Shown piece after piece: positions 27,507 through 35,281 of a stretch of 35,281 bases of DNA (the first letter of the stretch is position 1; every line of letters starts with the position of its first letter). The stretch is from Candidatus Paceibacter sp. (lineage in GTDB: Bacteria; Patescibacteriota; Minisyncoccia; Phycocordibacterales; BOKC01): contig DYGD01000007.1 in assembly GCA_020724885.1 (NCBI GenBank), positions 1 through 35,281 on the forward strand. The letters run 5' to 3'. Under the pieces are notes generated by a model. It saw nothing but the letters and a program-made list of their open reading frames with translations, was not told where the DNA came from and did not search any database. Position numbers and translations under genes: made by a program.

Positions 27507-28463
27507 ATGTTCGATAAAATTATTTCTTTGGAGAACCTGTTCGACGCTTGGACGGAGTTCAAGAGAGACAAGAACAACAAAAAAGACGTGGCGGAATTCG
27601 AGATTGGCCTCGAAGACTACGTTTTTAAGTTGCATGATGATTTGAAAAATCAGGCATACAAGCACGGTGCCTATGTTTCTTTTTTCATTCACGATCCAAA
27701 ACGCCGCCATATACATAAGGCGTCGGTCAGAGATCGATTGCTTCATCACGCCGTCCACAGGATCATAGAGCCAATATGGAACAAAACCTTTATCTTTGAT
27801 TCTTGGTCGTCCAGGAAAAACAAAGGAACTCACGCCGCGGTAAAACGGCTGCAAAAATTTGGACTTGAATTGTCTAGAAACCATACCCTGACATTGTGGG
27901 TGTTGAAGTTGGATATAAGAAATTTTTTTGATTCTGTTAACCACAAAATTCTAATGGACATTCTCAAACAATGCGCGCCCGATAATCGACTCTTGGCACT
28001 TTTTCGAGAAATAATAGAAAGCTTTTCTCCCGGATTGCCTCTGGGCAATTTGACTTCCCAACTGTTCGCCAATGTTTATATGAACCGACTGGATCAATTT
28101 GTTAAACATGAATTGAAAATCGTCGGGTATGTTCGATATGCCGACGATTTCGTTCTTCTCCATCCAGACCGAGAACTGTTGATTGAGTGTCTCGATAAAA
28201 TAACAAGCTTCTTGCAAGACCAACTTCACCTCGACGTTCATCCGAAAAAAATAGTACTCAAAAGGTATGCTGGTGGAATCGATTATCTTGGATATGTTTG
28301 CTTCCCTCATTATAGAGTTTTAAGAACCAAGACAAAGCGGCGGATGTTTAAAAGAGTCAATGAGAAAAATTTTTCTTCCTATAATGGAATCCTCCAACAT
28401 TGTCGATCAATAAATTTGCAAGCCAAATTGCTTGAAGTGGTTAAGAAAAAAGACGAGAAGTGA
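27507..28463 (+). CDS. DGR-type reverse transcriptase
   Basis: LPLGNLTSQLFANVYMN (28035 onward; DGR-type xGxxxSQ), YVRYADDFVLL (YADD codons 28137-28148), LDIRNFFDSVNH, KIVLKRYAGGIDYLGY. Confidence 0.95.
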   Translation: MFDKIISLENLFDAWTEFKRDKNNKKDVAEFEIGLEDYVFKLHDDLKNQAYKHGAYVSFFIHDPKRRHIHKASVRDRLLHHAVHRIIEPIWNKTFIFDSWSSRKNKGTHAAVKRLQKFGLELSRNHTLTLWVLKLDIRNFFDSVNHKILMDILKQCAPDNRLLALFREIIESFSPGLPLGNLTSQLFANVYMNRLDQFVKHELKIVGYVRYADDFVLLHPDRELLIECLDKITSFLQDQLHLDVHPKKIVLKRYAGGIDYLGYVCFPHYRVLRTKTKRRMFKRVNEKNFSSYNGILQHCRSINLQAKLLEVVKKKDEK

Positions 28464-28540
28464 CCGAAAGGCTCCGTGGAGAATTTTCCCAAACAAAAAA
28501 CCCGCCACGTGTCCTCCGACGCTTGGGGCACCTTGTATGT

Positions 28541-28574
28541 GTAACTTTGGCCTTTGATATTTGATCCTTTTATT
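28541..28574 (+). repeat. Direct repeat copy B, after RT
   Basis: GTAACTTTGGCCTTTGATATTTGATCCTTTTATT; followed by GGCCCCATTAGGGGTTTTT, a terminator-like hairpin, as in copy A. Confidence 0.6.
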
Positions 28575-28650
28575 TTTGAATTGGCCCCATTAGGGGTTTT
28601 TCCGCTTGTAAAATTTTGCTTTCTCATATGTGGATAACTTGCTTTCCCAT

Positions 28651-28700
28651 AAAGTAGGGCTTTGTGGTATATTATTCACTAAAGTGGGATACAGTGGTAT
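28651..28700 (+). promoter_or_regulatory. Candidate MraZ operator / dcw promoter region
   Basis: AAAGTAGGGCTTTGTGGTAT (28651-28670) and AAAGTGGGATACAGTGGTAT (28681-28700), 14/20 identical with 30-bp periodicity, upstream of mraZ. Confidence 0.5.
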
Positions 28701-28819
28701 GAGGATAAAAATGAATATTTACAAAGTGTCTTGGGCTGGAAGAAAATCGTATCAATTGAAGATGTTTGTTCTTTGTAATAAGAAGGTCAGAGAGGGGATG
28801 AGAGTAAAAAACAAAATCT

Positions 28820-29254
28820 ATGCTGATAGGTGAATATACTCACACTTTGGATGAGAAAAAGAGAGTGTCTTTGCCGGCTAAGTTCCGTCAAGAGCTCGGC
28901 AAGAAATTGATTATCACGCGCGGTCTGGATACTTGTCTGTGGGTTTGCGACAAAACGGAGTGGCAGAAACTTTTTGAGAATGTAAGCAAGGTTGGGGTTG
29001 GTTTAGCCGGCAAGAGAGACATTGATCGTTTTTTGTTGGCTTCGGCATCAGAGGTTGAAGTGGATGGTGCTGGTCGGTTTTTGATACCCGAGAATCTGAA
29101 AGGTTTCGCCGGCTTAAAAAACAGGATTGTTTTTGCCGGACTGGGGAATCGGGTTGAGGTCTGGGATGAAAAACGTTGGATTGAGGCGATGAAAAGGATT
29201 GAAAAACAAGCTGATGTTTTGGCGGAAAAGTTGGGGGAGGTGGGGGCGCTTTAG
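28820..29254 (+). CDS. mraZ: Transcriptional regulator MraZ
   Basis: MLIGEYTHTLDEKKRVSLPAKFRQELG; DGAGRFLIPENLKGFAGL; first gene of the dcw cluster. Confidence 0.95.
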   Translation: MLIGEYTHTLDEKKRVSLPAKFRQELGKKLIITRGLDTCLWVCDKTEWQKLFENVSKVGVGLAGKRDIDRFLLASASEVEVDGAGRFLIPENLKGFAGLKNRIVFAGLGNRVEVWDEKRWIEAMKRIEKQADVLAEKLGEVGAL

Positions 29255-29327
29255 AAAAATAAGGAGTGAGCGTGCGGAAATTTAGGCGGGTGCTCATAAA
29301 ATATATTCACTTCGTTCATTATTTTAT

Positions 29328-30221
29328 ATGGCACACACCCCTGTTCTTTTAAAAGAAGTTATAGATGGCCTTTCTTTTGATAAATCAGACAAGATTTTTG
29401 TTGATGCCACGGTCGGGTTTGCCGGACACAGCATTGAGGTCTGCCAGAGGTTTCCGTGGGTGAGGATTATCGGTTTGGATACGGATTCAGACGCGGTTGC
29501 CTCTTCTCGGGAGAAGATGTCTCAAAGCAAATGTCGGTTTGAAGCCGTCACCGCTAATTTTAGGAATATCGGTCGCGCGCTTGACGAAATGGGGGTAAAA
29601 GAAATTGACAAGATTCTGTTTGATATCGGCATGTCCTCTATGCAGCTTGACTCTTCCGGCCGAGGATTCAGTTTCCGAAAAGACGAACCGCTTCTGATGA
29701 CAATGAAAAAAGAAATTTCAGCAAATGATCTGACCGCCTTTGAGATAGTTAACAGCTGGCCCAAAGATGATATTGCGGCGATATTGAAAGAATACGGGGA
29801 AGAGGGGTTTTTTATGAGAATTGCCGATTCCATTACCCGAGAAAGAAAGAAACATCCGATCAGCACGACCTTTGATTTAGTAAAGATCATTGAGAGTTCA
29901 GTTCCGTCGTTCTACAAAAAAAGAAAAATTTCACCGGCCACTAAAACATTCCAAGCGTTGAGGATTGCCGTCAATGATGAACTGAATTCACTGAAGATGG
30001 GGCTTAAGGATTCTTTTGAAAGGTTAAGGACGGGGGGCAGAATCGCGGTAATTTCTTTTCATAGCTTGGAAGATAGGATTGTTAAAAATTTTTTTAAAGA
30101 GATGAAGATAAATAGAAAAGCAATACAGATATTTAAAAAGCCCGTAACCGCAAGTCGAGAAGAGATTAAAGTAAATCCGCGGGCAAGGAGCGCGAAGTTG
30201 AGGATTGTAGAGAAACTGTAA
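29328..30221 (+). CDS. rsmH: 16S rRNA (cytosine(1402)-N(4))-methyltransferase
   Basis: HTPVLLKEVIDGL, VDATVGFAGHS, FDIGMSSMQLDSSGRGFSF, ISFHSLEDRIVK. Confidence 0.95.
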   Translation: MAHTPVLLKEVIDGLSFDKSDKIFVDATVGFAGHSIEVCQRFPWVRIIGLDTDSDAVASSREKMSQSKCRFEAVTANFRNIGRALDEMGVKEIDKILFDIGMSSMQLDSSGRGFSFRKDEPLLMTMKKEISANDLTAFEIVNSWPKDDIAAILKEYGEEGFFMRIADSITRERKKHPISTTFDLVKIIESSVPSFYKKRKISPATKTFQALRIAVNDELNSLKMGLKDSFERLRTGGRIAVISFHSLEDRIVKNFFKEMKINRKAIQIFKKPVTASREEIKVNPRARSAKLRIVEKL

Positions 30222-30256
30222 TTTGGAAAAAATTTAATAAATAAAAAATTAAAAAT

Positions 30257-30589
30257 ATGACAAAAAAAGCGACAAAATTTTTCTTTGCGCTAGGAAGCCG
30301 AAAAAGAGTTATTTTTTGGTCTCTGCTTTCTTTGGCTTGCCTCCTTTTTGCCGCCTATGTCTTGAGTATTAATCTGACTGTTTTTGGCACAGCTAAACGG
30401 GCAAATCTGGAAAAAGAAATAAACCTGCTTCATTTACAGATCGGCCAGCTTGAGTTTGACCTGCTCTCAAAAAAGAACGAAATAAATTCTAGTTTGGCAA
30501 AATCTTTTGGTTTTGAGGAGGCCGATAGGGTCAGGTTTATCTCTCGCAAATCTGTTGCTACAATATTGGGTATGGCCAGCATCCAATAA
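30257..30589 (+). CDS. FtsL-like small bitopic membrane protein
   Basis: Single TM followed by heptad-like region; located between rsmH and the ftsI-type PBP. Confidence 0.55.
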   Translation: MTKKATKFFFALGSRKRVIFWSLLSLACLLFAAYVLSINLTVFGTAKRANLEKEINLLHLQIGQLEFDLLSKKNEINSSLAKSFGFEEADRVRFISRKSVATILGMASIQ

Positions 30590-30612
30590 AGAATTTGGCT
30601 GTGGTTTAGCTT

Positions 30613-32331
30613 ATGAAAAATAGAAATCTGCCCGTTTTTAGAATTTGGCTGTTGTCTCTCGGTCTTGTCTCTTTTGCTGTTGTCTTGCTGTTCCGCCTGT
30701 ATTCACTCCAGATTCTTCAAGCCGATGTTTATAAAGAAAGGGCAGAGAGGCAGTACTATATTCCAGAAAGCAACATATTTGATAGGGGCTCAATATTTTT
30801 TCGGAACAAAGATGGTTCTCCTTTTCCGGCGGCTCTCCAGAAAAATGATTTTTCTTTGGTTATTTCGCCTGCCAATATAAAAAATTATGATTCTGTCTTC
30901 TATCAACTCTCTTCAATAGTAGAAATTGATGAAGAGGAATTTATCAAAAAATTTAAAAAAGGCGGTAGTTATCAGAAAATCGCGTCTAACTTAGGCATTA
31001 TAGAAAGCGAAAAAATCAGAAAACTTAACCTGATCGGTGTGAGTTTGGAACACGAAAAGGCCAGAGCTTATCCCGCGAATAGTTTAGCGTCGCATATTCT
31101 CGGTTTTGTCGGCTTTAGGGAACATGACAAGATTGGTCAATATGGGCTTGAGAGGTACTATGAGAACATTTTGAAAAGAGAAGATCGAGCTACATTCGTG
31201 AATTTTTTTGCTGAAGTTTTTGCCGGAATCAAAGATACGGTTAATACAAATTCTCTTGCAGAAAAAGAAGGAGACATTTATGTCGGTATTGAGCCACAAG
31301 TCCAATCTTTTATTGAAGAGCAACTTAAAAATATTACAGAAAACAATAATGCTGAATATTCCGGCGCAATTATCATAAACCCCAGCAACGGTGAGATTGT
31401 TGCCATGGCATCCTCTCCGTCTTTTGATCCTAATAATTATAGTCGGGTTTCTTCAATTTCAATATTTACTAATCCGCTAGTTGAAAATGTCTACGAGATG
31501 GGCTCAATCATCAAGTCCCTGACATTAGCCGCTGGTTTGGATTTTGACGCTATCAGTCCGGAGACAACATATTTTGATCCCGGGACAATATTTTTGAACA
31601 GTCGCCAGATCTCAAATTATGATGGGCGGAGTCGAGGTCTGGTGGATATGCAAAAAGTTTTAAATGATTCTCTGAATACCGGCGCGGCTTTTGTTGTTCA
31701 GCAGATGGGTAATCAAAATTTTGCCAGATATATGTTTGATTTTGGCCTTGGGGAGACCTCTGGGATTGATTTGCCAAATGAGGCGACAAATATAGTTTCC
31801 AATCTAAGCAGTCAGCGTGACCTGGAATACGCAACGGCCTCCTTTGGGCAGGGGATTGCCACAACCCCGATTTCTACTGCTCGCGCCTTGTCTGTCTTGG
31901 CCAATGGCGGTGTTTTGATAACTCCTCATTTAGTCAAAAAAGTTGATTATAAAAATGGTTTTAGCAAACAAATATCTTATCAGCCGGGCCGTCGAGTTAT
32001 AAAAGAAGAGACGTCGGAGGAGATTAGTCGTATGTTGGTCAAGGTTGTTGACGAAGCTCTGCTCGGGGGAAAGTTAAAAATGGAAAATTACAGCATAGCA
32101 GCTAAGACCGGCACGGCTCAAATCGCCAAGGATGATGGCCGGGGCTATTACGAAGATAAATTTTTGCACACCTTTTTTGGTTATTTTCCGGCCTTTGACG
32201 CCAAATTTCTGGTTTTTATTTTTACTTATGACCCGAAAGGGGTAAGATACGCCTCGGAGTCATTATCCGAGCCCTTTATGGAAATTACAAAGTATTTGAT
32301 TAATTATTATGAAATTCCACCCGACAGATAA
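30613..32331 (+). CDS. ftsI: Penicillin-binding protein (FtsI-type transpeptidase)
   Basis: MGSIIKSL (SxxK), SLN, AAKTGTAQIA (KTG); dcw position. Confidence 0.9.
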   Translation: MKNRNLPVFRIWLLSLGLVSFAVVLLFRLYSLQILQADVYKERAERQYYIPESNIFDRGSIFFRNKDGSPFPAALQKNDFSLVISPANIKNYDSVFYQLSSIVEIDEEEFIKKFKKGGSYQKIASNLGIIESEKIRKLNLIGVSLEHEKARAYPANSLASHILGFVGFREHDKIGQYGLERYYENILKREDRATFVNFFAEVFAGIKDTVNTNSLAEKEGDIYVGIEPQVQSFIEEQLKNITENNNAEYSGAIIINPSNGEIVAMASSPSFDPNNYSRVSSISIFTNPLVENVYEMGSIIKSLTLAAGLDFDAISPETTYFDPGTIFLNSRQISNYDGRSRGLVDMQKVLNDSLNTGAAFVVQQMGNQNFARYMFDFGLGETSGIDLPNEATNIVSNLSSQRDLEYATASFGQGIATTPISTARALSVLANGGVLITPHLVKKVDYKNGFSKQISYQPGRRVIKEETSEEISRMLVKVVDEALLGGKLKMENYSIAAKTGTAQIAKDDGRGYYEDKFLHTFFGYFPAFDAKFLVFIFTYDPKGVRYASESLSEPFMEITKYLINYYEIPPDR

Positions 32332-32343
32332 CACGACGCCAAT

Positions 32344-32464
32344 ACACAAATTCACCCGCCTGCCATCGCCAGTATAAGTTGAATACTTTAAATATGGTCG
32401 ACCAAATTAAGTCCGATAACCAAAACCATCTGGGACAGGCAATGGCGGGCAGGTGAATTTGTGT
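32344..32464. repeat. 121-bp element with 27-bp imperfect terminal inverted repeats
   Basis: ACACAAATTCACCCGCCTGCCATCGCC (32344-32370) vs reverse complement of GGCAATGGCGGGCAGGTGAATTTGTGT (32438-32464); 24/27 paired. Confidence 0.7.
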
Positions 32465-32468
32465 TGAG

Positions 32469-33779
32469 ATGATTATGAAAAATATTCTAAAAAAAATTGT
32501 TGTTTACATTCTTACTCTTGAATCAAAGCTGATACTGAAAAAATACCGTCCGAAGATTGTGGCGATAACCGGCAGTGTCGGTAAAACCGGGACCAAAGAT
32601 GTTGTCCACGCTCTTTTTTCTAAATTATATTTTGCTGAGAAAAGTCCGAAGAGTTTTAATAGCGAATTCGGCGCGCCACTTGCGATTATTGGTTGTGAAC
32701 AGAGCGGTTGGAACAATCCTCTAAGTTGGCTGAAAATCATTCTTGGGGGACTGACCCTGATTATTTTACCCAACCATTATCCAAAGTGGTTGATTCTGGA
32801 AATTGGAGCTGACCGACCAGGCGATATAGAAAGTATCGCCAGGTGGATTCCGGTGGATGTAGCGATCTTTACCAGAATGGGCGAGGTGCCGGTGCATGTT
32901 GAATTTTTTGATTCACCGGCTGCTATTTTAAAAGAGAAACTTTTTTTGCTCGACGCTTTGAAGCCCGAAGGTGTGGTGGTTTTCAATTATGACGACCAGA
33001 TTATCAAGAAAGAGTTTGAAAACAAGCGGGGATTCAATAAAATTTCTTACGGTTTTGAAAAGGGCGCGGATATTTCTGCTTCTAATTATAAAATTGTTTA
33101 TAAAAAAACAACCGAGAAAATTCCGTCTGGCGTAAATTTTAAAATAAATTTCAAGGGGACCAGTGTGCCCGCGACAATCTACGGCACTATCGGCAAACAG
33201 CAGATTTACAGCACTTTGGCCGGTGTGGCCGCGGTATTGTCTCAAGGCGGTAATCCGGTAGTCGCCCTGGGGGTTCTCAAAGATTACAATTCTCAACCGG
33301 GCAGGATGAAAATTTTAAAGGGTCTAAAGGATACCGTTATAATTGATGACAGCTATAATTCTTCACCGATTGCTTTGCTGGAAGCCCTTCAGACAATTGA
33401 ATCTGTCACAATTTCTGGTCGGAAGTTCGTAGTTTTGGGCGATATGATGGAAATCGGCAAGTATTCAATAGAAGAGCACCGGAAAATCGGAATCAGATCC
33501 GCTGAAGTCGCTGATTTTATTTTTGTCGTTGGCGTTCGCGCCAAATATATCGCCGAAGGCGCGCTGGAAGCGGGGTTTTCAGAGGAGAAGATTTTTAATT
33601 TTGACGACGCCCGTTTGGCTGGAAAGGGTTTGGAATTAAAATTGGCCAAAGGCGACCTTGTCTTGGTCAAGGGCTCTCAATCAATGCGGATGGAAAGAGT
33701 GGTAGAAGAGGTGATGGCGGAACCCTTGCGAAAGAATGAGCTTTTGGTGAGGCAGGAAGAGGAGTGGTTGGCTCGGTGA
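32469..33779 (+). CDS. murF: Mur ligase, MurF-like (UDP-MurNAc-tripeptide--D-Ala-D-Ala ligase)
   Basis: ITGSVGKTGTKDVVHALF P-loop, IEIGADRPGDIE-type region, VIIDDSYNSSPIALLEALQTI. Confidence 0.85.
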   Translation: MIMKNILKKIVVYILTLESKLILKKYRPKIVAITGSVGKTGTKDVVHALFSKLYFAEKSPKSFNSEFGAPLAIIGCEQSGWNNPLSWLKIILGGLTLIILPNHYPKWLILEIGADRPGDIESIARWIPVDVAIFTRMGEVPVHVEFFDSPAAILKEKLFLLDALKPEGVVVFNYDDQIIKKEFENKRGFNKISYGFEKGADISASNYKIVYKKTTEKIPSGVNFKINFKGTSVPATIYGTIGKQQIYSTLAGVAAVLSQGGNPVVALGVLKDYNSQPGRMKILKGLKDTVIIDDSYNSSPIALLEALQTIESVTISGRKFVVLGDMMEIGKYSIEEHRKIGIRSAEVADFIFVVGVRAKYIAEGALEAGFSEEKIFNFDDARLAGKGLELKLAKGDLVLVKGSQSMRMERVVEEVMAEPLRKNELLVRQEEEWLAR

Positions 33780-33849
33780 TATTTTTGCGCTTGACTTGAA
33801 ATTTTTTCAAATTTGTTTATTCTGTTTGTTATTTTTAACTATATGAAAA

Positions 33850-35121
33850 ATGAAAATATTATTTTTTAAGTTATCAGCCGCGCTTGCACTATGGGTGTTT
33901 TTGATTAATTTTTTAAACTTTGCTGTTGCCAAAGAACCATCGGTCAAGACATTGTCTGATCAAGCAACTCCTACAAAATTTACATCTATCAAACTTGCCA
34001 CTTGGCAACGGGAAAAAATCAAAGAGCTTCTTTATGGTTCGGAAAATCATATTAATGTTTTATATATGGGCAACAGTCGAATCGCCAGACCGATCGGTTT
34101 TGCTTTTGACGGTCTGGAAAATATTGCTTTTGAAAATGATCGACTGGCAGGAAACGGATTTGTCATACCCCTTAAGGGTTTTGGACAAAGCGAATTAGAT
34201 GTTAATTTCCTTTTTAATTCAGGGAATAGCATGACGAACACTCCTCCGGCCTGGCGCGCCAACGATTCTTTCACTCTCTTTCATTCTGTCGGCGATTTTC
34301 CGGCTTTGGTTTTAATTCCCGGACGAATCCTTAAAATGGCCAATTTCGGCAGCGACGTTTTACTGATGCCTAGAAATGTTGAATTAAAATTGACCGTTCA
34401 ATATCTTTCCGGCCCCGATCGCGGACAGTTTAAAATTACACCTATTGAGGTTTCAGGAGATACAGATATTGTAAAATCTCATCCAAGCGTTTTAGTGGAT
34501 GGTTTTTCTGAAGATTACAAAGCTGATTTTGTGGAGATTGTATTGCCGGTAATGGAAAATCTGGAATTAAACAGAAGTTTTTTGCTTGAGGGGGTTTCTG
34601 GCGAATCAACTATTTTCAGAGTTAATGTTTTACGAAATGTCTCAAATGGCATCGCGCTTTCAGAGATGGCAGTTGGGGGAAGAAACTATCACCGTCAGGC
34701 GACGGAAACATCCGCCGAAAGCTGGACATCGTATGTTCGGGCATTCAATCCAGAAATTGTTTTCTGGCAATATGCCGGTAATGCCGAGTCAAATGTTGAT
34801 CTGCTAATTTCGGCAACTAAGGAGCTCATTGATAGAGTGGCAACCGTTAATCCTAAAGCTCTTCATATTTTAACCTTAGACCATCCGACTCCTCGGGTTG
34901 ATTGGCAGACGCCTTATTATCGCTCCAGACAATGGGCCGATGCTTTGTCTGGTTATCGTGGCGCGATTGTCATTGACCCGGAACCTTTTCTCCCGCAAGA
35001 TTTTCTGGATTTGGCAGGAACTGAAAATTTAGGAGACTATTTTGATAATCCGGTGCATGAAAACCGTCTCGGCGCTAGGGTGGTATTTGACGCCACCTGG
35101 GAGGCATTGAAAGAATTTTAG
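33850..35121 (+). CDS. Secreted SGNH-hydrolase-like protein
   Basis: N-terminal signal sequence; VLYMGNSRIARP and C-terminal DNPVHENRLGARVV resemble SGNH blocks, without a clear GDS. Confidence 0.45.
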   Translation: MKILFFKLSAALALWVFLINFLNFAVAKEPSVKTLSDQATPTKFTSIKLATWQREKIKELLYGSENHINVLYMGNSRIARPIGFAFDGLENIAFENDRLAGNGFVIPLKGFGQSELDVNFLFNSGNSMTNTPPAWRANDSFTLFHSVGDFPALVLIPGRILKMANFGSDVLLMPRNVELKLTVQYLSGPDRGQFKITPIEVSGDTDIVKSHPSVLVDGFSEDYKADFVEIVLPVMENLELNRSFLLEGVSGESTIFRVNVLRNVSNGIALSEMAVGGRNYHRQATETSAESWTSYVRAFNPEIVFWQYAGNAESNVDLLISATKELIDRVATVNPKALHILTLDHPTPRVDWQTPYYRSRQWADALSGYRGAIVIDPEPFLPQDFLDLAGTENLGDYFDNPVHENRLGARVVFDATWEALKEF

Positions 35122-35232
35122 GTGAATTGTCTTTCGCGCTTTTTCCAACCGCGAATGTCTCTCACGCACGCGGAGCGTGCGATTAGTCAGAGTTTTGTTG
35201 GAAAAAAGTTCGCGCAAAGGATATGATTAGTT

Positions 35233-35280
35233 CACAAAGGCGAAAATCCTGCACTGCTGCAGGATTTTTTGCACTTTGTG
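35233..35280 (+). terminator. Composite hairpin / terminator
   Basis: AAATCCTGCA / TGCAGGATTT with a T-run, nested inside CACAAAG / CTTTGTG. Confidence 0.7.
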
Positions 35281-35281
35281 A

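Noticed and set aside
27492-27944. 150-aa antisense ORF over the RT start as an alternative accessory gene
   Set aside because: Overlaps the clear RT; Avd-like features are in the other minus-strand ORF (27119-27502).
27507-28463. Group II intron or retron RT
   Set aside because: No maturase/intron domains or retron ncRNA seen; the xGxxxSQ motif, TR/VR pair and Avd-like gene identify a DGR.
1-35281. CRISPR arrays, rRNA or tRNA genes
   Set aside because: No regularly spaced direct repeats and no recognisable tRNA/rRNA signatures were seen by eye; a tRNAscan/Rfam run was not possible.

Overview
This window looks like a Candidate Phyla Radiation / Patescibacteria-type chromosome segment. That is an inference from compact gene order, short housekeeping proteins and a divergent PriA. 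Most of it is housekeeping: TspO, MscS, VanY-like carboxypeptidase, DUF389, HPF, Fmt, Def, PriA-like, MurA, two MreBs, delta-prime-like, Frr, RseP, ACP, ProS, MreC/MreD/PBP2, GreA, LysS, and a dcw cluster (mraZ-rsmH-ftsL-ftsI-murF). Between lysS and mraZ (about 21.9-28.6 kb) sits an accessory island. It encodes a VWA protein with an HExxH motif, an unknown 136-aa protein, and a MoxR-type AAA+ ATPase. The last 116 bp of the ATPase gene, ending just before its stop codon, are the variable repeat (VR) of a complete diversity-generating retroelement (DGR). The template repeat (TR) lies 405 bp downstream. By hand alignment all 14 VR/TR mismatches fall at TR adenines (24 A in TR, 14 changed; no mismatch at any C, G or T). 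A DGR-type reverse transcriptase (LGNLTSQ, YADD) follows, and an Avd-like small protein is encoded on the opposite strand between TR and RT. The best candidate for an unusual system is therefore a MoxR-VWA AAA+ machine whose C-terminal, lectin-like end is retro-diversified, with an inverted avd. Other observations: a PriA-like protein that has lost its helicase motifs, a probable frameshift in a methyltransferase, leaderless-type promoters, a candidate MraZ operator, and a 121-bp inverted-repeat element.
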